Shown: positions 16,512-25,881 of the stretch, piece after piece
Numbering within the stretch: position 1 is the first letter of the stretch
Layout: each line of letters opens with the position of its first letter
Assembly (NCBI RefSeq): GCF_000568255.1
Contig: NZ_KK037166.1
Coordinates: 2,181,857-2,227,006 of the forward strand
Source: Kutzneria sp. 744
GTDB lineage: Bacteria > Actinomycetota > Actinomycetes > Mycobacteriales > Pseudonocardiaceae
DNA length: 45,150 bases
Direction: 5' to 3'
The notes under the pieces: generated by a model
What the model was told of the DNA's origin: nothing
The model's database searches: none
Seen by the model: the letters and a program-made list of their open reading frames with translations, nothing else
Made by a program: the position numbers and the translations under genes

Positions 16512-17276
16512 ATGAACGAGAGACTGAGGGCGATCGCCCGCGACACCGTCGCCATCTGCGACCGGGGCTGGTACGAGACCAAGACCGGCCGCACCGAGAT
16601 CCGGGTCGTACCCGAACAGACCACACTGTACGAGCCGGACGAGCCCCTGAACCTGCCGCCGCAGCGGCAAGAACTTCCCCGCGTCGAGGTCACGGGCGAG
16701 TCGACGCTGGAAGCGGCCCGGCGGCTGGAGAATCCGGCGGCGCTGGTGTTCGCGTCGGCCCGGAATCCGGGCGGCGGCTTCCTGAACGGGGCGCGGGCGC
16801 AGGAGGAGGGCATCGCCCGCAGCTCGGCGCTGTACCCGTATTTGCTCAAGGCCGGCGACTTCTACGCCCACCACCGCGCCCACGAGGACCTCGCCTACAG
16901 CGACCGGGTGATCCACTCCCCCGACGTGCCGGTCTTCCGCGACGACCAGGGCGACCTCATCGAGCCGTACACGGCCTCCTTCCTCACGGCCGCGGCGCCG
17001 AACCGAGGGGCCGTCGTGCGCAACCAACCCCGACGGGCCAAGGAAATCCCGGCGATCCTGCACCGCCGGGCGGCGCGCGTGCTCCAGGTCGCGGCGGCCA
17101 ACGGCCACACGCGCCTCGTGCTGGGGGCCTGGGGATGCGGGGTCTTCGCCAACGACCCGATCACCGTTTCGCAGGCGTTCCGGGCCGCGATGGACGAGAA
17201 TAGGCACTTCGAGCACATCGTCTTCGCGGTCCTGGGGGCACCGAACCTGGCCGCCTTCAACGAAAGCTTCGGATGA
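16512..17276 (+). CDS. TIGR02452 family protein (bacterial PARG-like macrodomain)
   Basis: At 254 residues it matches the TIGR02452/DUF2263 family. The signature GGG-X7-QEE (PGGGFLNGARAQEEG, residues ~86-100) is that of bacterial-type poly(ADP-ribose) glycohydrolases, in which the paired Glu hydrolyse ADP-ribose linkages. LVLGAWGCGVFAND near residue 210 is the other macrodomain ADP-ribose-binding loop. The protein is cytoplasmic. It is coupled by ATGA to a phosphotransferase-like gene. No ADP-ribosyltransferase is adjacent, so the natural substrate is unknown. Confidence 0.88.
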   Translation: MNERLRAIARDTVAICDRGWYETKTGRTEIRVVPEQTTLYEPDEPLNLPPQRQELPRVEVTGESTLEAARRLENPAALVFASARNPGGGFLNGARAQEEGIARSSALYPYLLKAGDFYAHHRAHEDLAYSDRVIHSPDVPVFRDDQGDLIEPYTASFLTAAAPNRGAVVRNQPRRAKEIPAILHRRAARVLQVAAANGHTRLVLGAWGCGVFANDPITVSQAFRAAMDENRHFEHIVFAVLGAPNLAAFNESFG

Positions 17277-18145
17277 ACCTGGATCCCCGCACCATCGCGG
17301 CCGCCGCGCTCGGCCGCGACCCCGGCTCGCTGATCAAGGCCAGGAGCCTGTCCAATCTGGTCTTTCTGGGCTCAGACGTCGTGGTGAAGCTCTGCGACCG
17401 CCACACCAGGCTGAGCCGGGAGGCCACGCTCACCCGGCACCTGCCGGCCGGTGTCGCGGCCCCGCTGCTGGTCAGCGGCGTGCACGACAACGTCGACTAC
17501 GCCTGTTACGCCCGGATGCCGGGGACATCGCCCAGCATGGAGGCCATCGACGCCAGGACCGCGCGCGGGCTGGCCGGGCAGGCCATCCAGCGGCTGGAGC
17601 AGTTGCACGACTGGACGCCGCCGGCCGAGGTGGTGCCCACGCTGAGCGAAACGCTTGACCACGGCGGCTTCACCACCAGGGAGGCCTTCGAGCAAGAGAT
17701 CGACCGCGTCAAGGACGCCGTGCCACGTCACGTGCTGGACGGCCTGAACGCCATCGCCGAGAACGCCCCGGCGCGGGCCATGACCACGGTCCCCGTGCAC
17801 GCGGATTGCTTCTGGGACAACTGGTTGGCCGACGGCGACGCCGTCACGGCGCTGCTGGACTTCGAGTGGGCCCGCTTCGGCGAGCCGCTGGACGACTGGT
17901 TCTTCCTGATCCGCTTCAGCGGCCGGCACGCGACGGACGTGCTCGACCTCGTCGCCGATCGGACGGCGCTGTCGAAGGACGTGCTGCGGGCCGGATGCGA
18001 GCTGCGGGAGGCGAACTTCGTCGTCTCCGATCTCCGCATCGCCCTGGCCGAAGAGCCGGAGACGGTCGCCGGCCACCTTGTCCAGCTCGAGGAGCTGATC
18101 GTCGGCCGCTACTGGTGGAGCCTGCCCCGCAGCAGCATGGCGTAG
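17273..18145 (+). CDS. Aminoglycoside phosphotransferase (APH) family protein
   Basis: This 290-residue protein kinase-like phosphotransferase has a catalytic loop HADCFWDNW (HxDxxxxN) near residue 178 and a metal-binding LLDFEWARFGEP near 195, both APH-family hallmarks. The N-lobe Lys is in VVVKLCDRHT. It phosphorylates a small molecule such as an antibiotic, sugar or choline-like alcohol; the substrate cannot be assigned. Its ATG overlaps the TIGR02452 stop (ATGA), so the two are co-translated. Its 3' end overlaps the convergent PKS gene by 37 bp. Confidence 0.88.
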   Translation: MNLDPRTIAAAALGRDPGSLIKARSLSNLVFLGSDVVVKLCDRHTRLSREATLTRHLPAGVAAPLLVSGVHDNVDYACYARMPGTSPSMEAIDARTARGLAGQAIQRLEQLHDWTPPAEVVPTLSETLDHGGFTTREAFEQEIDRVKDAVPRHVLDGLNAIAENAPARAMTTVPVHADCFWDNWLADGDAVTALLDFEWARFGEPLDDWFFLIRFSGRHATDVLDLVADRTALSKDVLRAGCELREANFVVSDLRIALAEEPETVAGHLVQLEELIVGRYWWSLPRSSMA

Positions 18146-19131
18146 AGGGTCAGCCCGGGGCCGAAGGCCAACAGCACGACGTGCCCGTCGGCGGGCAGCA
18201 ACCGCTGCAACACCAGCAGCACGGTGGCCGAGGAGCAGTTGCCGTGCTCGGCCAGCACGGCCCGGGAGGCGTCGAGGGCGTCGGAAGGCAGCCGCAACAC
18301 CTCCTCGACGGTCTCCAGGATCCGCGGACCGCCGGGATGCACGGCCCAGCCGGCGACGGAGGTGACGCCGTTGCGCCGGAGCAGCTCCTCGACCGCGGGC
18401 CGCAGGTGCACGGCCAGCACATCGGGCACCTTGGGCGACAGGCCCATGCGAAAGCCGAGGTCGGTGACGTCCCAGGTCATGTGGTCGGACGTTCCCGGAT
18501 CGGTCACGGCCACCAGGTCCACGACCTCCAGCCCGCTGCCCGGAGTGAGCACGGTGGCCACGGCGGCGTCGCTGAACAGGGCGTGAGCCACGACCTGGTC
18601 CCGGGACAGGTCGGGTTGGACGTGCAGCGAGGTGAGCTCCACGTTGAGCAGCACCGCCGGACGAGAGTGGGCGGCAACGTAGTCGGCCACCGCGCCCAGG
18701 GCGGGGATGGCGGCGTAGCAGCCCATGTGCCCGAACACGAGTCGCCGCAGGTCGGAGGGCATCCCCAGCTCGGCGGCCACGTGCACGTCCACGCCGGGGC
18801 TGGCGTAGCCGGTGCACGAGGCGACGGCGAACAGGCCGACCTCCGAGGCCGCCGCGCCGGCGTCGGCCAGCGCCGCGGAGACGGCCAGGGAGCCCAACGG
18901 CACGGCCTCCAGGGCGTAGCGGCGCATCCGCTGCCCCGTCGACCACCCGGACACGTCCTCGACCAGCGGATTCACCACGGCATGCCGCCGCACCACGCCC
19001 GAGTTGGAGAAGATGCGGGACCCGAAGCCGGGCGAGTCGACGTGGCCACGGAAGTAGCCGTCCCACAGCTCCTGCTGCGACACGGCGGCCGGCAGCGCCC
19101 GGCCCATGCCGGCGATCGATACGGCGGTCAT
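18109..19131 (-). CDS. Type III polyketide synthase (chalcone synthase superfamily)
   Basis: This 340-residue protein has the complete Cys-His-Asn triad: Cys138 in FGHMGCYAAIP, His265 in GWAVHPGG and Asn298 in EHGNCSSAT. The C-terminal FGPGLTLYAMLLRG corresponds to the chalcone-synthase GFGPGLT loop. It condenses malonyl-type extenders onto an acyl starter to give pyrones or resorcinols. It is slightly shorter than typical. AAGGAGG within the upstream methyltransferase gene serves as its SD, and the ATG overlaps that gene's stop (ATGA). The pair would make a methylated pyrone or resorcinol. The product is unknown. Confidence 0.93.
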   Translation of the reverse strand: MTAVSIAGMGRALPAAVSQQELWDGYFRGHVDSPGFGSRIFSNSGVVRRHAVVNPLVEDVSGWSTGQRMRRYALEAVPLGSLAVSAALADAGAAASEVGLFAVASCTGYASPGVDVHVAAELGMPSDLRRLVFGHMGCYAAIPALGAVADYVAAHSRPAVLLNVELTSLHVQPDLSRDQVVAHALFSDAAVATVLTPGSGLEVVDLVAVTDPGTSDHMTWDVTDLGFRMGLSPKVPDVLAVHLRPAVEELLRRNGVTSVAGWAVHPGGPRILETVEEVLRLPSDALDASRAVLAEHGNCSSATVLLVLQRLLPADGHVVLLAFGPGLTLYAMLLRGRLHQ

Positions 19132-19820
19132 CCCGCCTCCTTAATCCCACGGCCCTGGAACAGGACTGCCGTCGACGCCGACGGCACGATCTCCACTCTG
19201 CCCCTCCGACGCGGCAGCCACCGGACCAGCTGCGGCACGGACGGACGAATACCCCGTAACGAGAGCGGCACACCGGCCCGGGCGCACAGCAGCACCAGCC
19301 GCCGCCGGTTCACGAACAGCGCCGGGTCGTGGATGCCCCGCGGCACCCCGGGCACCCGCTCCGCCACGGTGATGGCCAGGAACCGGGCGATCGCCGTGTC
19401 GGCCAGGGTGTCCAGGACGAGGAGCCCACCCGGCCGCAGCACTCGGCAGGCCTCCGTCACGGCGGCGTCCAGGTCGGTGACGTGCTCCAGGATCTCCCCC
19501 GCCACGACGACGTCGGCGCACCCGTCACCCAAAGGTAGGTGAAGCACATCACCCTTGATCGGCACAACGCCGTGTGCCCGGGCCTGGCGCAGGGCGCTGG
19601 CGGCCATGTCCACGCCGACATGGGTGTAGCCGAGGCCGGCGATGTGGGGCGCGAGCAGGCCGCCGCCGCAGCCGAGATCGACGAGCAACGCCCCAGGTCG
19701 CCCCGCGAGTGGCACCAGCGCTCCCCGGGCCGCCGCGAGCCAGTGCAGCATGGCGAAGGCGCCATCGGGCCGCCACCACTCACCGGCCAGATGGTCGTAC
19801 CGCGCCGTGTCGTCACCCAC
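19128..19820 (-). CDS. SAM-dependent methyltransferase (UbiG/UbiE-like) paired with the type III PKS
   Basis: This ~230-residue class I methyltransferase has motif I LLVDLGCGGGLLAPHIAGLG, the acidic loop VGVDMAAS, motif II VVVAGEILEHV and motif III LRPGGLLVLDTL. It resembles UbiG-type O-methyltransferases. The start is uncertain: GTG 19820 has GGAAG about 10 nt upstream, GTG 19829 lies nine bases further up, and the open frame extends more. It is co-translated with the type III PKS, so methylation of the polyketide product (ring hydroxyl or carbon) is a reasonable inference. It is divergent from glgX. Confidence 0.85.
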   Translation of the reverse strand: MGDDTARYDHLAGEWWRPDGAFAMLHWLAAARGALVPLAGRPGALLVDLGCGGGLLAPHIAGLGYTHVGVDMAASALRQARAHGVVPIKGDVLHLPLGDGCADVVVAGEILEHVTDLDAAVTEACRVLRPGGLLVLDTLADTAIARFLAITVAERVPGVPRGIHDPALFVNRRRLVLLCARAGVPLSLRGIRPSVPQLVRWLPRRRGRVEIVPSASTAVLFQGRGIKEAG

Positions 19821-19907
19821 CCGACCCACACTTCCACTTTCGTGGTTCAGTAGCCCGGTCACCGCCCGGATGATTTGATCGTCCGGCACACGCTGGAAGG
19901 AGCGGCA

Positions 19908-22022
19908 ATGCGTCCGTGGCCGGGCACTTCCTACCCGCTCGGCGCCTCCTACGACGGCGCCGGCACGAACTTCGCGCTGTTCTCGGAGGTGGCCGAGTAC
20001 GTCGACCTGTGTCTGTTCGAGGCGGACGGCACGGAGACGGTGGTGCGTCTGCCCGAGGTCGACGGCTTCGTGCACCACGGCTACCTGCCGGGCATCGGCC
20101 CCGGCCAGCGCTACGGCTACCGCGTGCACGGCCCGTACGAGCCGGCCAACGGCCTGCGCTGCAACCCGAACAAGCTGCTGATCGACCCGTACGCCAAGGC
20201 GCTGGACGGCGTCGTGGACTGGGACGAGTCGCTGTTCGGCTACCGCTTCGACCGCCCGGACGAGCGCAACGACGCCGACTCGGCGCCGCACCTGCCCAAG
20301 TCGGTGGTGATCAACCCGTTCTTCGACTGGGCCGAGGACCGCCGCCCGCGCACGCCGTACCACGAGACGGTGATCTACGAGGCGCACGTCCGCGGCACCA
20401 CGATCAACCACCCGTTCATCCCCGAGGACCTGCGCGGCACCTACTCGGGGCTGGCCCACCCGGTGATGATCGAGCACTTCACGCGGCTCGGGGTGACGGC
20501 GGTCGAGCTGATGCCGGTGCACCAGTTCATCGACGACCACCACCTCACGCAGCGTGGCCTGACCAACTACTGGGGCTACAACACGATCGCCTTCCTGGCC
20601 CCGCACAACCGCTACGCCTCGCAGGGCGCGCTGGGCAACCAGGTACAGGAGTTCAAGGCGATGGTGCGCTCGCTGCACGACGCCGGCATCGAGGTCGTCC
20701 TGGACGTGGTCTACAACCACACGGCCGAGGGCAACCAGATGGGCCCGACGCTGTCCATGCGGGGCATCGACAACGCCGCCTACTACCGGCTGGTCGACGA
20801 CGACCCCCAGTACTACATGGACTACACCGGCACCGGGAACTCGCTCAACGCCCGCAATCCGCACACGCTGCAGCTGATCATGGACTCGCTGCGGTACTGG
20901 GTGACCGAAATGCACGTGGACGGTTTCCGCTTCGACCTGGCGGCCACCCTGGCCCGTGAGTTCTACGACGTGGACCGGCTGTCGGCGTTCTTCGACATCG
21001 TGCAGCAGGACCCGGTGGTGAGCCAGGTCAAGCTGATCGCCGAGCCGTGGGACGTCGGCCCCGGTGGCTACCAGGTGGGGAACTTCCCTCCACTGTGGAC
21101 GGAGTGGAACGGCAAGTACCGGGACACCGTGAGGGACTTCTGGCGCGGCGAGGCCGGCACGCTGGGCGAGTTCGCCTCTCGCATCACCGGTTCCTCCGAC
21201 CTGTACCAGGACGACGGCCGCCGGCCGTTCGCCTCGATCAACTTCGTCACCGCGCACGACGGCTTCACACTCAACGACCTGGTATCGTACAACGACAAGC
21301 ACAACGAGGCCAACGGCGAGGACGGCAACGACGGGGCAGGAGACAACCGGTCCTGGAACTGCGGGGCCGAGGGCCCGACCGAGGATCCCGGGGTGCTGGC
21401 GCTGCGAGCCAAGCAGCGGCGCAACTTCATCGCCACCCTGTTCCTGTCGCAGGGCGTGCCGATGCTGTTGCACGGCGACGAGCTGGGCCGGACCCAGCAG
21501 GGCAACAACAACGTGTACTGCCAGGACAACGAGACCTCCTGGATCGACTGGTCGCTGGCCAAGGACAACGCCGACCTGGTCGAGTTCACCGGCCGGATGG
21601 CGGCGCTGCGGGCCGAGCACCCGGTGTTCCGGCGACGCAAGTTCTTCCAGGGCCGCCCGCTGCGCAAGGGCGACGACCGCCGCGACATCGCCTGGTTCAA
21701 CCCGGACGGCGAGGAGATGACCGAGGCCGACTGGGACACCGACTTCGGCCGGGCGGTCGGCGTCTTCCTCAACGGCGACGCCATGGACGAGCTGGACCGG
21801 CGCGGCGAGTGGGTCACCGACGACTCGTTCCTGCTGTGCTTCAACGCCTGGCACGAGGCCGTCGACTTCCGGATCCCGGGCGGCGACTACGGCAGCAACT
21901 GGCGGGTCGTGGTGGACACGTCCGTCGGGGCGCACGAGCCGCCGAGCACCGAGTTGGAGGGCGGCGCCACGTTGCCCATCCCGGCCCGGTCGCTGGTCGT
22001 CCTGCAACGGAGTGCCGAATGA
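19908..22022 (+). CDS. glgX: Glycogen debranching enzyme GlgX (TreX)
   Basis: This is a 704-residue isoamylase-type GH13_11 enzyme that removes alpha-1,6 branches from glycogen. The N-terminal CBM48 (YPLGASYDGAGTNFALFSE) is followed by the TIM barrel with region I DVVYNHTAEG (~266), region II GFRFDLAATLA (Asp ~344), region III IAEPWDVG (Glu ~380) and region IV TAHDGFTLNDLVSYNDKHN. ATG 19908 is chosen because GGAAGGAG lies 6 nt upstream. It starts the glgX-treY-treZ operon, in which debranched chains feed TreY. Confidence 0.96.
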   Translation: MRPWPGTSYPLGASYDGAGTNFALFSEVAEYVDLCLFEADGTETVVRLPEVDGFVHHGYLPGIGPGQRYGYRVHGPYEPANGLRCNPNKLLIDPYAKALDGVVDWDESLFGYRFDRPDERNDADSAPHLPKSVVINPFFDWAEDRRPRTPYHETVIYEAHVRGTTINHPFIPEDLRGTYSGLAHPVMIEHFTRLGVTAVELMPVHQFIDDHHLTQRGLTNYWGYNTIAFLAPHNRYASQGALGNQVQEFKAMVRSLHDAGIEVVLDVVYNHTAEGNQMGPTLSMRGIDNAAYYRLVDDDPQYYMDYTGTGNSLNARNPHTLQLIMDSLRYWVTEMHVDGFRFDLAATLAREFYDVDRLSAFFDIVQQDPVVSQVKLIAEPWDVGPGGYQVGNFPPLWTEWNGKYRDTVRDFWRGEAGTLGEFASRITGSSDLYQDDGRRPFASINFVTAHDGFTLNDLVSYNDKHNEANGEDGNDGAGDNRSWNCGAEGPTEDPGVLALRAKQRRNFIATLFLSQGVPMLLHGDELGRTQQGNNNVYCQDNETSWIDWSLAKDNADLVEFTGRMAALRAEHPVFRRRKFFQGRPLRKGDDRRDIAWFNPDGEEMTEADWDTDFGRAVGVFLNGDAMDELDRRGEWVTDDSFLLCFNAWHEAVDFRIPGGDYGSNWRVVVDTSVGAHEPPSTELEGGATLPIPARSLVVLQRSAE

Positions 22023-24211
22023 TTCCCTCGTCCACGTACCGGATCCAGTTCGGGCCCGGCATGGGTTTCGCGCAGGCCATGCAGGTCGCCGGCTACCTGC
22101 GACGGCTCGGTGTCGGCGCCCTGTACGCCTCCCCGCTGCTCCAGGCCACGCCCGGCTCCACGCACGGCTACGACGTCACCGATCCCACGTCGACGTCGGC
22201 CGGGCTCGGCGGCGAGGTGGGGCGGCAGGCGCTGCACGACCGGCTGCGCGAGCTGGGCCTGGGCTTCGTCGTCGACATCGTGCCCAACCATGTGGGCATC
22301 TCGGTGCCGCAGGCCAACCCGTGGTGGTGGGACGTCCTGCGCTACGGCCAGGAATCCGAACACGCCGCCAAGTTCGACATCGACTGGTCGCACGGGCCGA
22401 TCCTGGTGCCGGTGCTCGGCGACGAGCACGGCCTCGAAGAGCTGCGCCTGGACGGGGAACGGCTCGTCTACTACGAGCAGATGTTCCCGATCGCGCCGGG
22501 CACCGAGGGCGGCACGCCGCAGGAGGTGCACGAGCGCCAGCACTACCGCCTGGTGCACTGGCGGACGGCCAACACCGACCTGAACTACCGGCGGTTCTTC
22601 GACATCAACACCCTGACCGCGGTGCGGGTCGAGGACCCCGAGGTGTTCGAGGCCACCCACGCCCACGTGCTGAGCTGGGGCGTCGACGGCCTGCGCATCG
22701 ACCACCCGGACGGCCTGTCCGACCCCGGCGGCTACCTGCGCCGGCTGCGGGACGCGGCCCCGGACACGTGGATCGTGGCCGAGAAGATCCTGGCCGTCGG
22801 CGAGTCGCTGCCGGTGTCGTGGCCGGTCGCCGGCACCACCGGGTACGACGCCATGCGCGAGATCTGCGGCCTGTTCATCGATCCGAGCGGCGAGCCGCCG
22901 AACGCGGGATCGCTGCAGTTCCTGGAAAACCGGTGCAAGACGACGGCGGCGAGGACGCTGCTGCGCGCGGAGGTGCGGCGCATCAACGCGTTGCTGCCCT
23001 TCGACGACGAGGAAGCCGTCATCGAGCTGCTGTCCATGTTCCCGGTCTACCGCAGCTATCTGCCGGCGGGCCGGGCCTCGCTGGAGCAGGCCGCCTCGGG
23101 GAATCCGCGGTGCGCGGAGATCGCCCGGCTGATGATGGCCGACCCGCACGGCGAGCTGGCCACCCGCGTGCAGCAGACGTCCGGCATGGTGATGGCCAAG
23201 GGCGTCGAGGACACGGCTTTCTACCGCTACAACCGTTTCGTGGCCCTGAACGAGGTCGGCAGCGACCCGTCCCGGTTCGGCGTGCCGCCGACCGAGTTCC
23301 ACGTGGCGATGCAGGCGCGCGAGGCCGGGTCGCCGGAGACGATGACGGCGCTGTCCACTCACGACACCAAACGGGCCGAGGACGTCCGCGCCCGGCTGGC
23401 GGTGCTGTCCGAGGTGGAGTTCGAGACCGCGTTCGCCCGGTGGTCGGAGAAGCGGCCGCTGCCCGAGCGTTCGCTGACCCGCCTGGCGTGGCAGACGCTG
23501 GTCGGCGCGTATCCGATCAGCGCCGACCGGCTGCGGGACTACCTGGCCAAGGCGGCCAAGGAAGCCAAGATCGCCACGTCCTGGGTGGACGGCAACCCCG
23601 AGGTCGACAAGGCCATCGCGGCCTGGCCGGACGACGTGTTGGGCGACGCGGCGCTGATGGCCGAGGTGACCGCGCTGGTCGACACGATCACGCCGGCCGG
23701 TTGGTCGAACTCCTTGGGGCAGAAGCTGGTTCAACTGGCCGGCCCGGGCGTGCCGGACGTGTACCAGGGCACCGAGCTGTGGGACTTCTCGCTGGTTGAC
23801 CCGGACAACCGGCGGCCGGTGGACTTCGAGCAGCGGGCGGCGCTGCTGGCCCGGATCGACGACGGCTGGCTCCCGGAGATCGACGCGTCCGGCGCGGCGA
23901 AACTCCTGGTCACGACGCGAGTGCTGCGACTGCGGCGGGAACGGCCCGAGCTGTTCCAGGGCTACCGGCCGGTGCCGGCCCAGGGCCCGGCGGCCGAGCA
24001 CGCGCTGGCGTTCTCCCGTGGCGACCGACTTGTCGCAGTGTGCACGAGACTGCCGATCGGCCTGGCGTCGGCCGGGGGTTGGCGCGATACCGTGCTTCCG
24101 TTGCCCGCCGGGGAGTGGACCGACGTGATCACCGGCCGATCCACGAGCGAAGCTCCCCTGCTGTCCGACCTGTTGTCGCAGTATCCGGTTGCCTTGGTGG
24201 TGCGTTCGTGA
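22019..24211 (+). CDS. treY: Maltooligosyl trehalose synthase TreY
   Basis: This 730-residue GH13_26 enzyme isomerises the reducing end of maltooligosaccharides to a trehalosyl group. Typical motifs are STYRIQFGPGMGF at the N-terminus, DIVPNHVGIS (~86), GLRIDHPDGLSDPGGYLRRL (~224), VAEKIL (~252) and LSTHDTKRAEDVRARL (~445). The C-terminal part holds GQKLVQLAGPGVPDVYQGTE. The ATG overlaps the glgX stop (ATGA). It works between GlgX and TreZ. Confidence 0.97.
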   Translation: MIPSSTYRIQFGPGMGFAQAMQVAGYLRRLGVGALYASPLLQATPGSTHGYDVTDPTSTSAGLGGEVGRQALHDRLRELGLGFVVDIVPNHVGISVPQANPWWWDVLRYGQESEHAAKFDIDWSHGPILVPVLGDEHGLEELRLDGERLVYYEQMFPIAPGTEGGTPQEVHERQHYRLVHWRTANTDLNYRRFFDINTLTAVRVEDPEVFEATHAHVLSWGVDGLRIDHPDGLSDPGGYLRRLRDAAPDTWIVAEKILAVGESLPVSWPVAGTTGYDAMREICGLFIDPSGEPPNAGSLQFLENRCKTTAARTLLRAEVRRINALLPFDDEEAVIELLSMFPVYRSYLPAGRASLEQAASGNPRCAEIARLMMADPHGELATRVQQTSGMVMAKGVEDTAFYRYNRFVALNEVGSDPSRFGVPPTEFHVAMQAREAGSPETMTALSTHDTKRAEDVRARLAVLSEVEFETAFARWSEKRPLPERSLTRLAWQTLVGAYPISADRLRDYLAKAAKEAKIATSWVDGNPEVDKAIAAWPDDVLGDAALMAEVTALVDTITPAGWSNSLGQKLVQLAGPGVPDVYQGTELWDFSLVDPDNRRPVDFEQRAALLARIDDGWLPEIDASGAAKLLVTTRVLRLRRERPELFQGYRPVPAQGPAAEHALAFSRGDRLVAVCTRLPIGLASAGGWRDTVLPLPAGEWTDVITGRSTSEAPLLSDLLSQYPVALVVRS

Positions 24212-25881
24212 CCGAGTTCTCCGTGTGGGCCCCGGACCGCTCCCGCGTTCGCGTCCACAATGGACCGTCCGTCCACGAGATGACCCGGGCCGACGACGGC
24301 TGGTGGCGGGCCGAGGTGCCCGACGCCGCGCCGGACTACGCCTTCCAGCTCGACGACTCGGACGACGAGCTGCCCGATCCCCGTTCCCGCTGGCAGCCCG
24401 ACGGCGTGCACGCCCGATCCCGGCGCTACGACCACTCGGCGTTCGAGTGGACGGATTCCGCGTGGACGGGCCGGCAGCTGCCCGGCGGCATCGTGTACGA
24501 GCTGCACATCGGCACGTTCACGCCCGAGGGCACCTTCGACGCGGCCGTCGGCAAGCTCGACCACCTCGTCGACCTCGGCGTCGACTTCGTGGAAGTGTTG
24601 CCGGTCAACGCTTTCGACGGCCCGCACGGCTGGGGCTACGACGGCGTGCTCTGGTACGCGACCCACGACCCGTACGGCGGCCCGGACGGCTTCAAGCGGT
24701 TCGTCGACGCCTGCCACAACCGGGGTCTGGCCGTGCTGCTGGACGTGGTCTACAACCACCTCGGGCCGTCCGGCGCCTACCTCGACCGCTTCGGGCCGTA
24801 CTTCGCCGGCGAGACGATCTGGGGTCCGACCCTCAACCTCGACGGCCCGCAGTCCGACGAGGTGCGCCGGTACGTGCTGGACAACGCCCTGAGCTGGTTG
24901 CGCGACTTCCACGTCGACGGCCTGCGCCTCGACGCCGTGCACGCGCTGTCCGACCGCCGGGCCACGCACCTGCTGGAGGAGCTGTCGTCCGAAGTGGACG
25001 CTCTCTCCGCCCACGTGCGCCGTCCGCTCACGCTCATCGCCGAGTCGGACCTGAACGACCCCAAGCTCGTCACCCCCCGAGAGGCCGGCGGCTACGGCCT
25101 GCACGCCCAGTGGAGCGACGACCTGCACCACTGCCTGCACTCCACGCTGACCGGGGAGACCACCGGCTACTACGGGGACTTCGGCTCGCTGCAAGCGCTT
25201 GCGGCCACGCTGACCGGGGTTTTCCTGCATGCCGGCACCTGGTCGGAGTTCCGCGGCCGCCACCACGGCCGGCCGGTGAACACGCTCACCACGCAGGGCC
25301 ACCGGTTCCTCGGCTACCTCCAGAACCACGACCAGATCGGCAATCGCGCCACCGGCGACCGGTTGTCCGCCACCGTCTCCCCCGGCCTGCTGGCCTGCGG
25401 GGTGGCGATCGTGCTCTGCTCCCCGTACACGCCGATGATCTTCATGGGCGAGGAGTGGGCGGCGTCGACGCCGTGGCAGTTCTTCGCCTCGTTCCCGGAC
25501 CCGAAGCTGGCCGACGCCGTGCGCACCGGCCGCCGCAAGGAGTTCGCCGACCACGGCTGGGCGGCGCAGGACGTGCCGGACCCGATGGATCCGGCCACCT
25601 TCGAGCGGTCCAAGCTGCGCTGGGAGGAGGCCGCCGACAGCGAGGTGCTGGCCACCTACCGGGCCCTGATCGCCTTGCGGCGCAAGCACCCCGAGCTGTC
25701 GGACCCCCGGCTGCACCAGTTCGCCGTCGACCTCGACGAGGACCGCCGGGTCGTCACCCTGCACCGCGGCGGCCTGCGGGTCGTCTGCAACCTCGGCAGC
25801 ACACACGTGGACGCCCCGGGAACCGTGCTGTTCAGCTCGAAGTCCCCGGGTGCGCCCGAATCGGTGACAGTGGTGGCCTAG
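24208..25881 (+). CDS. treZ: Maltooligosyl trehalose trehalohydrolase TreZ
   Basis: This 557-residue GH13_10 enzyme releases trehalose from maltooligosyl trehalose. The N-terminal CBM48-like domain (EFSVWAPDRSRVRVH) precedes the barrel with DVVYNHLGPSG (~178), GLRLDAVHAL (~238), LIAESDLND (~277) and LQNHDQIGNRA (~372), the set diagnostic for TreZ. GTG 24208 overlaps the treY TGA. Its TAG (25879-25881) shares CTAG with the stop of the convergent whiB gene. Confidence 0.97.
   Translation: MTEFSVWAPDRSRVRVHNGPSVHEMTRADDGWWRAEVPDAAPDYAFQLDDSDDELPDPRSRWQPDGVHARSRRYDHSAFEWTDSAWTGRQLPGGIVYELHIGTFTPEGTFDAAVGKLDHLVDLGVDFVEVLPVNAFDGPHGWGYDGVLWYATHDPYGGPDGFKRFVDACHNRGLAVLLDVVYNHLGPSGAYLDRFGPYFAGETIWGPTLNLDGPQSDEVRRYVLDNALSWLRDFHVDGLRLDAVHALSDRRATHLLEELSSEVDALSAHVRRPLTLIAESDLNDPKLVTPREAGGYGLHAQWSDDLHHCLHSTLTGETTGYYGDFGSLQALAATLTGVFLHAGTWSEFRGRHHGRPVNTLTTQGHRFLGYLQNHDQIGNRATGDRLSATVSPGLLACGVAIVLCSPYTPMIFMGEEWAASTPWQFFASFPDPKLADAVRTGRRKEFADHGWAAQDVPDPMDPATFERSKLRWEEAADSEVLATYRALIALRRKHPELSDPRLHQFAVDLDEDRRVVTLHRGGLRVVCNLGSTHVDAPGTVLFSSKSPGAPESVTVVA

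Noticed and set aside
19875-19907. Upstream ATG start for glgX at 19875
   Set aside because: The N-terminal extension is not family-like. ATG 19908 has a strong SD immediately upstream.
25878-25881. Overlap of treZ and whiB stop codons as a regulatory element
   Set aside because: CTAG sharing between convergent stops is a common compact arrangement and shows no further structure.
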